Shown here: positions 17,055 to 24,932 of the stretch, piece after piece
How the letters are laid out: each line of letters begins with the position of its first letter
Position numbering within the stretch: position 1 is the stretch's first letter
Origin: Streptomyces eurythermus
GTDB taxonomy: Bacteria > Actinomycetota > Actinomycetes > Streptomycetales > Streptomycetaceae
NCBI RefSeq assembly: GCF_014649115.1
Contig: NZ_BMSK01000004.1
Location: forward strand, 186,001-250,000
Length of the DNA: 64,000 nucleotides
Reading direction: 5' to 3'
Notes under the pieces: generated by a model
What the model saw: only the letters and a program-made list of their open reading frames with translations
Databases searched by the model: none
Told to the model about the DNA's origin: nothing
Program-made: the position numbers and the translations under genes

Positions 17055-18182
17055 ATGTCCATGGCAGGGAATCTGCGGAAGGTCACGGGGCTGGGCAGCG
17101 TCGGCGGCCTGCGCAAGGTGGCACGGCTGGCCCGGCGTCGGCCGCGCGTGGACCTGAGCCATCCCGCCAGATCGCCCCTGGGCTCCTCGGTGGTCAACTG
17201 CGTCACATATCAGGACGGCGTGCGCGTCCCGGGGTGCTCCGACCTGGTGGATGCCGTGCGGCTGGTACGCAAGACCGGCGAGGGCTTCGTCTGGCTCGGG
17301 CTGCACGAGCCGACGGAGCGTGAGTTCGCCGGGGTCGCCGAGCTGTTCGACCTGCACCCCCTGGCGGTGGAGGACGCGGTCGAGGCCCATCAACGGCCGA
17401 AGCTGGAGCACTACGGGGACACGCTCTTCGCGGTGTTCAAGACGGTCTGCTACGTGGAGCACGAACGGCTGACGGCGACCAGCGAGGTGGTGGACACCGG
17501 CGAGATCATGGTGTTCGTCGGCGAGGACTTCGTGATCACGGTGCGGCACGGACGCCATGGCTCGCTCGGCCCGCTGCGCGAGGAGCTGGAGACGGACCCG
17601 CAGCAGCTCGCCAAGGGGCCGGCGGCGGTGCTGCACGCGATCGCCGACCTGGTGGTCGACGACTATCTGAACGTCACGGACGCGGTGCAGGGCGACATCG
17701 ACCAGGTCGAGACGGAGGTGTTCTCGGAGAACGGGGCGCGCCTCGATCCCGGCCGCATCTACCAGATGAAGCGTGAACTGCTGGAGCTGAAACGGGCGGT
17801 GGTGCCGCTTGGCCGCCCGGTGGAGGACCTGGCGACCCGGCCCATCCGGGTCGTCGACCCCGAAATACAGGCGTACTTCCGGGATGTGCTCGACCATCTG
17901 ATCCGGGCCAAGGAGCAGATCGCCGCGTTCGACGAGCTGCTCAACTCCATTCTGCAGGCGCACCTGGCACAGGTGACCGTCGCGCAGAACGAGGACATGC
18001 GGAGGATCACGGCGTGGGCCGCGGTGATCGCCGTGCCGACGATGGTGTGCGGGGTGTACGGCATGAACTTCGACCACATGCCGGAGCTGCACTGGCGGTT
18101 CGGCTACCCGCTGGTCATGGTCGTGATGGCGACGGCGTGTCTGGCGCTGTACCGGGGCTTCCGGCGCAACGGCTGGCTCTGA
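17055..18182 (+). CDS. corA: CorA-family magnesium/cobalt transporter
   Basis: A 375-residue CorA-type channel. A long soluble N-terminal domain rich in helices (the willow helices, for example KRELLELKRAVVPL) precedes two C-terminal membrane helices. The selectivity signature GMN occurs as VYGMNF at about residues 334-339. The extracellular loop DHMPELHWRFGYP and a short basic C-terminus (YRGFRRNGWL) follow. Homopentamers admit Mg2+, Co2+ or Ni2+. The ATG is preceded by GAGGAG at 6 bases. A basic extension of about 45 residues before the conserved domain (LRKVARLARRRPRVD) is typical of Streptomyces members. Confidence 0.93.
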   Translation: MSMAGNLRKVTGLGSVGGLRKVARLARRRPRVDLSHPARSPLGSSVVNCVTYQDGVRVPGCSDLVDAVRLVRKTGEGFVWLGLHEPTEREFAGVAELFDLHPLAVEDAVEAHQRPKLEHYGDTLFAVFKTVCYVEHERLTATSEVVDTGEIMVFVGEDFVITVRHGRHGSLGPLREELETDPQQLAKGPAAVLHAIADLVVDDYLNVTDAVQGDIDQVETEVFSENGARLDPGRIYQMKRELLELKRAVVPLGRPVEDLATRPIRVVDPEIQAYFRDVLDHLIRAKEQIAAFDELLNSILQAHLAQVTVAQNEDMRRITAWAAVIAVPTMVCGVYGMNFDHMPELHWRFGYPLVMVVMATACLALYRGFRRNGWL

Positions 18183-18284
18183 GAGCGCGGGCACACCGGG
18201 GTCGCGCGGCAGCGGTACGGCCGTGAGGCTCCAGGACGCCGGCTCCCACGGCTGTCCGGTTGCCCGGCCTGCCCGCCCGCCGGG

Positions 18285-18917
18285 TCAGCCGCTCCAGGCG
18301 GGGTGGCGCGGGTCGTCGGCGCGGACCAGCACGTCCGCCGTGCCGGCCGGGTCGGCTTCGGCCTCGTAGCGCTCGAAGGCGGGGAGGGTCCAGTGGTCGG
18401 CCTCGGGGGTGCGGCGGCGCAGAGCGCCCGGGGAAAGGAGGAGATGCACGGTCAGATCGAAGGGGAACCAGTGACGCAGCAGGAGCGGACCGTGGAGGAG
18501 GAGAATCCCGCCGGGCGGGAGTTGGACATAGGGGCTGCGGGTGGCCCGGTCCGTGACCGGGTCCCATAGGTCGGGCAGGATCCGCCCGCTGCCTCCGGGA
18601 TCGAGCGGGCCGAACACCTCCCGCCACAGGGCGCCCGTGTCGAACCATCCGCTGTAGTACGACTCCGCGTCGCGCCGCCCGTGCTCCAGGCGCAGCGAGG
18701 CGGGGCGCAGGAAGCCCTCCGCGCCGATGACCAGGGAAGGGCGCCCGCGGACGCGCAGTGCCTCGCCGACACGCGTGGCCAGGTCTCCCGGCTGGGCGGC
18801 CGGGGCGCCGTCGAAGCCGACGCGCGGCCAGGCCCCTCCGTCGGCCGGCACCGCGTCGGCCAGCCGGTCGGCGAGCCGCTCGGCCAGCCGGTCCCAGGTG
18901 ATCGCTTCGAGTCGCAC
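18285..18917 (-). CDS. Uridine kinase-like protein lacking a P-loop
   Basis: A 210-residue protein resembling uridine kinase/PRK-like NTPases in overall order: an N-terminal helix, an RVGFDGAPAA segment where the P-loop should lie, GRPSLVIGAEGFLRPASLRLEHG (equivalent to the Asp-Phe-Tyr segment), SYYSGWFD, and LLLHGPLLL as Walker B-like. The phosphate-binding GxxxxGK[ST] is replaced by GAPAAQPGD with no Lys, so ATP binding in the usual way is doubtful. The GTG start at 18917 is a judgement, since no ribosome-binding site is seen. It is convergent with corA. Similar proteins are, from memory, widespread in Streptomyces and labelled uridine kinase. Confidence 0.7.
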   Translation of the reverse strand: MRLEAITWDRLAERLADRLADAVPADGGAWPRVGFDGAPAAQPGDLATRVGEALRVRGRPSLVIGAEGFLRPASLRLEHGRRDAESYYSGWFDTGALWREVFGPLDPGGSGRILPDLWDPVTDRATRSPYVQLPPGGILLLHGPLLLRHWFPFDLTVHLLLSPGALRRRTPEADHWTLPAFERYEAEADPAGTADVLVRADDPRHPAWSG

Positions 18918-19242
18918 GAAGCCATGATGCCGGGTGGCCCGGTGGAGCGACGAGGACGGTCGGGCACCGACGCCGACCATGCCATGGGCCATGGGCATGG
19001 CGGGCGGGGCGGCTGGGTGGCCCCTCGTGACGCGGGGTTGGTGGTACGGGCGCGGGGTGCGACGCCCAAAGACACGAAGACGCGGTGACACAAGGTCTCG
19101 CGTAAAACCGGGCAGAAAGCGCTGTCCATCGCTCTGCGCGGGGGCCTGTGGGGACGTATCGTGGCGGGAAGAGTGCTGCCCGATGTCGGACGGACCTTCG
19201 TACACCCGGCGCCTGTGGTGCCCCGTACGCGAGGAAGACGCC
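18918..19242. other. 325-bp intergenic region between uridine kinase-like gene and gltD homologue
   Basis: It contains a quasi-palindrome around 18979-19000 (CATGCC and GGGCATG flanking ATGGGCCAT). A lower-GC stretch at 19085-19115 (CGCGTAAAACCGGG) may hold the promoter of the downstream gene. No convincing gene is seen in any frame. Confidence 0.4.
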
Positions 19243-20730
19243 ATGGCCGATCCCAAGGGGTTCATGACCACGCCGCGCCAGGAGTGGCCGCGGCGGCCCG
19301 TCGAGGAGCGGGTGCGGGACTGGGACGAGGTGTACGTCCCGGGAGCGCTGCTGCCCATCATCAGCGAGCAGGCCGACCGCTGTATGGACTGCGGCGTACC
19401 GTTCTGCCACCAGGCCTGTCCGCTGGGCAATCTCATCCCGGAGTGGAACGACCTGGTCTCGCGGGAGGACTGGCGGGCCGCCTCCGACCGGCTGCACGCG
19501 ACCAACAACTTCCCGGAGTTCACCGGGCGGTTGTGTCCGGCCCCGTGCGAGGCGGGGTGTGTGCTGGCGATCAACCAGCCGGCCGTCACCATCAAGAACG
19601 TCGAGTGCGCGATCGCCGACCGGGCGTGGGAGGAGGGCTTCACGCCGGCCCGGCCGCCCGAGCGGCTGTCCGGGAAGACGGTCGCCGTCATCGGCTCCGG
19701 GCCCACCGGGCTGGCCGCGGCGCAGCAGCTCACCCGGGCCGGGCACACGGTCGCGGTGTACGAGAAGGACGACCGGATCGGCGGGCTGATGCGGTACGGC
19801 ATCCCCGAGTTCAAGATGGAGAAGCGGCATCTGGAGCGGCGGATCGGGCAGATGCTGGCCGAGGGGACGAGGTTCCGCACCTCGACGGCGGTCGGCCGGG
19901 ATGTTCCGGCGGCCGAGCTGCGGGGCCGGTACGACGCGGTGGTGATCGCGACCGGCGCCACGGCGTGGCGGGAACTTCCGGTACCGGGCCGGGAGTTGAA
20001 CGGGATATACCAGGCGATGGAGTATCTGCCGCTGTCGAACCGGGTGCGCGAAGGGGATCTGGAGGTCTCGCCGCTGTCGGCCGCCGGCAAGCACGTGGTG
20101 ATCGTCGGCGGCGGGGACACCGGGGCGGACTGTCTGGGCACGGCGGTGCGCGAGGGGGCCGCGTCCGTCACCCAGCTGGACATCTACGCGCAGCCGGGTG
20201 CGGAGCGCGACGAGGACAGCGACCCCTGGCCGACGTACCCGAGGATCTACCGGCTGTCGGCCGCGCACGAGGAGGCGCGGGAGCTGCGGACGGCGCCGGC
20301 GGCGGACGCGGACGCCCGGCTGTTCGCGGCGTCCACGCTCCGCTTCACGGGAGACGAGAGGGGGAATGTGCGGTCACTGCATCTGGTGGAGGTCGACGAA
20401 CGGCGGCTTCCGCTGCCGGGTACGGGGCGGGCGCTCCCGGCCGATCTGGTGCTGCTCGCCCTGGGGTTCTCCGGGCCGGACCGGGAGGACGGTCTGATCG
20501 AGCAGCTGGGGCTGGCGCTGGGGCCGCGCGGCACGATCGCCCGGGACGACGGGTTCGCGACCAACGTCCCCGGGGTGTTCGCCGCGGGCGACGCGGCGCG
20601 CGGGCAGTCGCTCATAGTGTGGGCGATAGCGGAGGGCCGCGCGGTCGCGGCGGCCGTCGACCGCTATCTGACGGGGAGTTCCCGGCTCCCGGCCCCGATC
20701 ACCCCCGCGGACCGGCCGATGACCGTCTGA
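19243..20730 (+). CDS. gltD: NADPH-dependent glutamate synthase beta subunit-like oxidoreductase
   Basis: A 495-residue GltD homologue. The N-terminal Fer4_20 domain has the two Cys clusters CMDCGVPFCHQACPLGN and LCPAPCEAGC for [4Fe-4S] centres. The FAD site is VAVIGSGPTGLAAAQQL, the NADPH site is VVIVGGGDTGADC, and the C-terminal FAD motif is GVFAAGDAARGQSLIVWAI. It passes electrons from NADPH to a partner, normally the glutamate synthase large subunit. No gltB lies next to it or elsewhere in this window, so it may be a second, orphan copy. GAGGAAG precedes the ATG at 19243; in-frame upstream sequence is not conserved in character. Confidence 0.9.
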   Translation: MADPKGFMTTPRQEWPRRPVEERVRDWDEVYVPGALLPIISEQADRCMDCGVPFCHQACPLGNLIPEWNDLVSREDWRAASDRLHATNNFPEFTGRLCPAPCEAGCVLAINQPAVTIKNVECAIADRAWEEGFTPARPPERLSGKTVAVIGSGPTGLAAAQQLTRAGHTVAVYEKDDRIGGLMRYGIPEFKMEKRHLERRIGQMLAEGTRFRTSTAVGRDVPAAELRGRYDAVVIATGATAWRELPVPGRELNGIYQAMEYLPLSNRVREGDLEVSPLSAAGKHVVIVGGGDTGADCLGTAVREGAASVTQLDIYAQPGAERDEDSDPWPTYPRIYRLSAAHEEARELRTAPAADADARLFAASTLRFTGDERGNVRSLHLVEVDERRLPLPGTGRALPADLVLLALGFSGPDREDGLIEQLGLALGPRGTIARDDGFATNVPGVFAAGDAARGQSLIVWAIAEGRAVAAAVDRYLTGSSRLPAPITPADRPMTV

Positions 20731-20773
20731 GCGACGGCACCGCCGACCGCCCCCAAGGGCGCCGCCCGGGCGA

Positions 20774-20910
20774 CGCGTACCACCCGACTGCCCCTTCCCG
20801 GCACCGCCTGGCCGACCCGCACCACCCGGCTCCGTCCCGCGGCGCCTGGGCAACCCGCACCACCCGGCTCCGTCCCGCAGCGCCTGGGCAACCCGCACCA
20901 CCTGGTCCCT
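20774..20910. repeat. 38-bp tandem repeat, about 3.5 copies
   Basis: Two consecutive 38-bp units (20816-20853 and 20854-20891) differ at one base. They begin CCCGCACCACCCGGCTCCGT and end GCGCCTGGGCAA. A diverged 42-bp copy precedes them (about 20774-20815) and a partial one follows (from 20892). The array fills the gap between the gltD homologue and the convergent AhpD-like gene. Its period is not a multiple of three, so coding is unlikely. Confidence 0.8.
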
Positions 20911-21011
20911 TCCACCGCCGGCCGGACGACCGGCCGCCACCGGTTTCGCCGCCCCACGGACCGGACCGCCTCGACCGGCCCACGGACCGGCATCCCACCG
21001 TCGGCCCGCCC

Positions 21012-21569
21012 TCAGCCGGTGCGTTCGTCCGTGCCCGCCACCTTCGCCGTGGCGAGGGCCACCCGGTTCCAGGTGTTGATGGTGAGGATCAGGGACAGGA
21101 CCTGGGCCAGTTCCCGTTCCTCGAAGTGGGCGGCGGCCTCGGCGTAGACGGAGTCGGGGACACCGCCGTCGGCGATCAGGGTGACCGCCTCGGTCAGGGC
21201 CAGCGCGGCCTGCTCCTTGGGGGTGAAGAAGTGCCGGGCCTCCCGCCAGACGGCGACCAGATGGAGCCGGTCCTCGCTCTCCCCGGCCTTGCGGGCGTCG
21301 TTGGTGTGCATGTGCAGGCAGTAGGCGCAGTGGTTGAGATGGGAGGCGCGGATCTGGATCAGTTCGACCAGGGCCGGGTCCAGGCCCGCGCGGGCGACGG
21401 TGTCGAAGCGGATGATCGCGCGGTAGACCTCCGGCGCGGCCTTCGCGAAGTCCAGGCGGGTGCGGGCCGCCTCGGCGGCGGCGATCCCGGCGGCGGGATC
21501 GAAGGTGCTGCCGAAGGTGCTGTCAGCAGCGCTGCCGGAGGGGCTGATGGTGTGCGTGTCCGTCGTCAT
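21012..21569 (-). CDS. Carboxymuconolactone decarboxylase/AhpD-family protein
   Basis: A 185-residue alkylhydroperoxidase-like protein. The core motif is HCAYCLHMHTNDA, the CxxCxxxH redox site of AhpD-type proteins, preceded by LVELIQIRASHLN. Such proteins form trimers or hexamers and reduce peroxides or act on lactones. The CxxC points to peroxidase or disulfide chemistry rather than the decarboxylase branch. The ATG at 21569 has GGTGG five bases before it; a GTG three codons upstream is the alternative. It is divergently transcribed from a MocR regulator with only 47 bp between, the usual arrangement for a MocR target. Confidence 0.88.
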   Translation of the reverse strand: MTTDTHTISPSGSAADSTFGSTFDPAAGIAAAEAARTRLDFAKAAPEVYRAIIRFDTVARAGLDPALVELIQIRASHLNHCAYCLHMHTNDARKAGESEDRLHLVAVWREARHFFTPKEQAALALTEAVTLIADGGVPDSVYAEAAAHFEERELAQVLSLILTINTWNRVALATAKVAGTDERTG

Positions 21570-21616
21570 GTGCTCCACCGTAGGAGCCGGAAAGACCGAT
21601 AGTAGGGTGCATTTCC

Positions 21617-23083
21617 ATGGCGGAATCGTGGGTCAATTACGCGGAGCGGATCGGCGTCGACCTGCATCTGGAGCTGTCCGGACCGGGTGGCCGGCGGGCC
21701 GCGCTGACCCGGGCGCTGCGGGAGGCCGTGCGCGGTGGCCGGCTGGCCCCGGGCACCCGGCTGCCGCCGTACCGGTCGCTCGCCGCGGACCTGGGCGTGG
21801 CCCGCAACACGGTGGCCGACGCCTACGCGGAACTGGTCGCGGAGGGCTGGCTGACCGCCCGGCAGGGATCGGGGACCCGGGTCGCCGAGCGGGCGCGCCC
21901 GTTGCGCCGGGCCGTGGGTGCGCCGGCCCAGGCGCCGGCACGCGCGGGTGGCCCGCGGCACGATCTGCGGCAGGGCAGGCCGGACGCCTCGGCCTTTCCG
22001 CGCGCGGCGTGGGCGGCCTCGTACCGCCGGGCGCTCCAGGCGGCGCCCAGCGAGGCGTTCGGGCCGGGTGATCCTGCCGGGCGCCGGGAGCTGCGGGAGA
22101 CGCTGGCGGAATACCTGGCACGCGCGCGTGGGGTGCGTACCGAGCCGGACCGGATCGTGATCTGCTCGGGCTTCGCGCACGCGCTGCGACTGCTCTTCGG
22201 CCGGGACGCGCCGGGCTCGACAGGCGGGGCGGGCGGGGCAGGCGGGCCGGCCGGCGGCGGGGTGCTGCGCGGTCCGCTGGCGGTGGAGGCGTACGGTCTC
22301 GGATTCCACCGGGACCTGCTCTCGGCGGCCGGTGTGCGCACGGTGCCGTTGCCGCTGGACGAGCACGGCGCGCGGGTGGTGGCGCTCGGGCCCGAGCGGG
22401 CCGTGCTGCTGACGCCCGCGCACCAGTTCCCGACCGGCGGACCGCTGGGTCCGGAGCGCCGGGTGGCGGTGATCGACTGGGCACGCGCGCGGGGGTCGGT
22501 GGTGCTGGAGGACGATTACGACGGCGAGTTCCGATACGACCGCAGGCCCGTCGGCGCGCTTCAGGGACTCGACCCGGAGCGGGTGATCCACATCGGGTCG
22601 GTCAGCAAGAGTCTGTCGCCGGCGCTGCGGCTGGGCTGGATGGTCCTGCCGGAGCGGTATGTGGAGCCGGTGCTGGCGGCGAAGGGCGAGCGGGAGGGGT
22701 GGGCGAGCGTGCCGGACCAGTTGGCGCTCGCCGACTTCGTGGCCTGTGGGTCGTACGACCGGCATGTGCGGCGGATGCGGCAGCGGTACCGGGGCCGGCG
22801 TGACCGGCTGGTCGCCGCGCTGGCCGAGCGGGCGCCGCACATCGAGGTGACGGGCATCGCGGCGGGGCTGCACGCGGTGCTGCGGCTGCCGCCCGGCACG
22901 GAACGGACGGTGGTGGAGGCCGCCGCGCGGCGGGGCGTCGCCCTCGACGGTCTCGCCGCGTTCCGGCACCCGGACGGCCCGGCGTCGGCCGGCGACGGCC
23001 TGGTGGTGGGGTACGCGGCCCCGGCCGACCACGCCTACGGGGCGGCGCTGGAGGCGCTGTGCGAGGTGCTTGCGGCGGCGTGA
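21617..23083 (+). CDS. MocR/PdxR-type GntR-family transcriptional regulator with aminotransferase domain
   Basis: A 488-residue fusion regulator. Residues about 20-90 form a GntR winged helix (GTRLPPYRSLAADLGVARNTVADAYAELVAEGW). A linker follows, then a fold-type I aminotransferase domain from about 120 to the end, with DDYDGEFRYDRRPVGALQGL and the PLP-anchoring Lys331 in SVSKSLSP, and later LRLGWMVLP. MocR proteins sense PLP or aldimines and often control a divergent gene. Here that is the AhpD-like gene, so autorepression plus activation of that neighbour is likely. A Gly/Ala-rich insert (STGGAGGAGGPAGGG) near residue 200 is unusual for the domain. Confidence 0.93.
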   Translation: MAESWVNYAERIGVDLHLELSGPGGRRAALTRALREAVRGGRLAPGTRLPPYRSLAADLGVARNTVADAYAELVAEGWLTARQGSGTRVAERARPLRRAVGAPAQAPARAGGPRHDLRQGRPDASAFPRAAWAASYRRALQAAPSEAFGPGDPAGRRELRETLAEYLARARGVRTEPDRIVICSGFAHALRLLFGRDAPGSTGGAGGAGGPAGGGVLRGPLAVEAYGLGFHRDLLSAAGVRTVPLPLDEHGARVVALGPERAVLLTPAHQFPTGGPLGPERRVAVIDWARARGSVVLEDDYDGEFRYDRRPVGALQGLDPERVIHIGSVSKSLSPALRLGWMVLPERYVEPVLAAKGEREGWASVPDQLALADFVACGSYDRHVRRMRQRYRGRRDRLVAALAERAPHIEVTGIAAGLHAVLRLPPGTERTVVEAAARRGVALDGLAAFRHPDGPASAGDGLVVGYAAPADHAYGAALEALCEVLAAA

Positions 23084-23147
23084 TCCCGTACCGCCGCGGG
23101 CGGCACTCCTGCGGCGGAGGAGGCCCATGACGACTGGGGCGACTCCC

Positions 23148-23490
23148 CTACGGCCTGCGGGCCGCCGCGCCGTACCGCGGGATCACGCCGTCGTCCTGGC
23201 CTGGTATCGGCTCGCCCGGTCCGGGGTCCTGGCGGTGCACGAACTCCACGCCGGGGCCCACCAGGTCCAGGTCGCTGAAGAAGCGGGGGAATTCCTCGCG
23301 TGCGGGGAGGCGCGGTCGACCCTCGCCGTCACCGGCTCCCGGCGGTCCGGGCCGGCGGTCGCCGGCCCATCGCCTCGTCGAGGGGGTGGTTGTCCTTGCC
23401 GCCGGGATACCGGTCGTCCATCCGCGCGGGACGCGGCCTGCCGGTGTCGGTCTCGATGGCCGTCGGGTCCGGCCCTGTCCTGCCGCGTTC
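23148..23490 (-). pseudogene. Remnant of an S-adenosylmethionine-dependent methyltransferase (PF04672 type), internally deleted and frameshifted
   Basis: On the minus strand, bases from about 23465 down to 23329 read IETDTGRPRPARMDDRYPGG then KDNHPLDEAMGRR and end at a TGA. This resembles the N-terminal signature of the actinobacterial PF04672 methyltransferases (PxPARxYDxxLGGKDNxxxDR). A different frame, from about 23312 to the TAG at 23148, reads EEFPRFFSDLDLVGPGVEF and finishes GVIPRYGAAARRP, the usual C-terminal end of the same family. Intact members are roughly 260-280 residues. The middle, including the SAM-binding core, is missing and the frames disagree, so it is a dead relic. Intact homologues commonly sit beside DUF397/DUF5753 genes, as this one does. 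Confidence 0.75.
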
Positions 23491-23595
23491 CGTGAGCGTC
23501 GGACGCGGGGACCCATCAGATCGGGGTCACGGGAGGGAAGTCGAACGCAATGATCAAAAGCCTCGACGGGGCGCCGGGCCGGGCCGCCGGCGAGT

Positions 23596-23850
23596 TCAGG
23601 ACAGCAGGAAGTCGGCCACCCCCGCCTTGGCGCCCTCTATGAACGCGGTCATCTCGGCCATGGTGTAGATCAGCGCCGGTCCGTCCGGGTCGGTCGACTG
23701 GCGTACGGCGATCCGGCCGTCGGCGAGCTTCATGGCCTCCAGGCAGTTGCCGCCGTTGCCGCCGCTCCAGGGTTTGTGCCACCCCTCGCTGCCCAACTCC
23801 CGCGCGGGCATGCCGTTGTAGACGCGTCCGCGCGGCCTGATGCGATCCAT
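23596..23850 (-). CDS. DUF397 domain protein
   Basis: An 84-residue protein with the DUF397 pattern: W-x-K-x-x-x-S near the N-terminus (GWHKPWSGGNGGNCLEA), a central V-R-x-S segment (IAVRQSTDPDGPALIYT) and a C-terminal amphipathic helix (MTAFIEGAKAG). Its ATG directly follows the TGA of the upstream XRE regulator (TGAATG), so translation is coupled. In Streptomyces such proteins are partnered with WhiJ-like regulators and are believed to modulate their DNA binding. The true start could be a few codons downstream at an internal ATG. Confidence 0.88.
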   Translation of the reverse strand: MDRIRPRGRVYNGMPARELGSEGWHKPWSGGNGGNCLEAMKLADGRIAVRQSTDPDGPALIYTMAEMTAFIEGAKAGVADFLLS

Positions 23851-24711
23851 TCACAGCTCCTTGCGGAGATCCCGGAGGATCTCCTTCGTGCGTTGTGCCG
23901 TAGCGGCCTGTGCCGCCATGCGGTCCATGACCTCCAGGTGGGTCGCCACCTCGGCGCGCGCGTCCAGATAGACGGCGCCGGTCAGGTACTCGCTGTAGAC
24001 CATGTCCGGCAGTTCGGACATGGCGAATCGGAACAGCACGAAGGGCCCGTACGTCCCCGGGTGCGGCCCGTTGGCGAACGGGGCGACCTGGAGCGTCACA
24101 TGGGCCAACTCCGTGGCCTCAAGCAACTTGTCGATCTGTGCGCGCATGACCTCCGGGCCGCCGACCGGACGGCGCAGCGCGGTCTCGTCCATCACCGCCC
24201 AGAAGCGGGGGGCGTCGGGGCGGGTGAGCAGGGCCTGGCGCCGCATGCGCAGGTCGACATGGCGCTCGATGTCGTCCGGGCTGGTCTGGCCGATGGCGCC
24301 GGACCTCAGCACGCCACGCGCGTAGTCCTCGGTCTGCAGCAGCCCGGGGACGAAGTGCGGCTCGTAGGAGCGGATGAGGCTGGCCGCGCCCTCCAGGCTG
24401 ACGTACATGGAGAACCAGCCCGGCAGGATGTCGTGGAACCGCTGCCACCAGCCGGGCCGGTTCGCCTCCTCGGCCAGCTGGACGAAGACGTCGGCCTCGT
24501 CGTCGGGGACGCCGTAGGCCTTCAGCAGCAGTTGCAGGTACGGGATTTTGAGGGCGACCTCGGCCGTCTCCATGCGGCGGACGGTGGCGGGGGCGACATG
24601 GAGGACCCGGGCGGCCTCCTCGCGCTTCAGCCCGGCGCGCTCCCGCAGGTCCTGCAGGCGCCGGCCGAGGACCACCTGGCCCACCGTCGGCGCGGACCGC
24701 GGTTCGCTCAC
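23851..24711 (-). CDS. XRE-family regulator with DUF5753 domain (WhiJ-like)
   Basis: A 286-residue protein. The N-terminal helix-turn-helix (LGRRLQDLRERAGLKREEAARVL and VAPATVRRMETAEVALKIP, residues about 16-56) is followed by the DUF5753 domain, with HDILPGWFSMYVSLEGAA, YEPHFVPGLLQTEDYARGVL and RMRRQALLTR. WhiJ-like regulators control development and antibiotic production in Streptomyces, usually together with a DUF397 partner and an RsbW-like ATPase. Both are present here: DUF397 immediately downstream and the ATPase divergently upstream. The GTG start at 24711 has a GGAGGTGGGAG ribosome-binding region. Confidence 0.92.
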   Translation of the reverse strand: MSEPRSAPTVGQVVLGRRLQDLRERAGLKREEAARVLHVAPATVRRMETAEVALKIPYLQLLLKAYGVPDDEADVFVQLAEEANRPGWWQRFHDILPGWFSMYVSLEGAASLIRSYEPHFVPGLLQTEDYARGVLRSGAIGQTSPDDIERHVDLRMRRQALLTRPDAPRFWAVMDETALRRPVGGPEVMRAQIDKLLEATELAHVTLQVAPFANGPHPGTYGPFVLFRFAMSELPDMVYSEYLTGAVYLDARAEVATHLEVMDRMAAQAATAQRTKEILRDLRKEL

Positions 24712-24724
24712 GCTCCCACCTCCA

Positions 24725-24903
24725 CCGAAAGCCTCCGAAAGTTTCCCGACAGCCCTGCGGCGCCATTCGAAGACTCATTCGAAGACCGGGCCCGATCTCC
24801 GACGACTCCAATTGGCGCCGCGCGAGGAACTGTTGCGAGCAGTGTGCCACGCTCCCTGACAGAGTCCACAACACTCTGCATTTTTCAGAGTGACTCTTGC
24901 CAA
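24725..24903. promoter_or_regulatory. Divergent control region with direct and inverted repeats
   Basis: Several repeat sets lie between the XRE regulator and the RsbW-like gene. CCGAAAG occurs twice, 10 bp apart (24725, 24735). ATTCGAAGAC occurs twice, 12 bp apart (24765-24774, 24777-24786). A perfect 7+7+7 inverted repeat is CACTCTG...CAGAGTG (24872-24892), with extra AGAGT/ACTCT halves at 24861 and 24893. These are strong candidates for WhiJ-like binding sites. A promoter with TTGCCA (24898) and GATAGT (24920) points right. Confidence 0.6.
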
Positions 24904-24932
24904 GTGTCCGCGACGGGGCGATAGTGGCAGGC

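Noticed and set aside
20774..20910. CRISPR array
   Set aside because: The 38-bp units, like those at 36.9 and 52.4 kb, are contiguous with no unique spacers, and there are no cas genes in the window.
23070..23495. Plus-strand 141-codon frame
   Set aside because: It is antisense to the methyltransferase relic, has no family resemblance and no ribosome-binding site.
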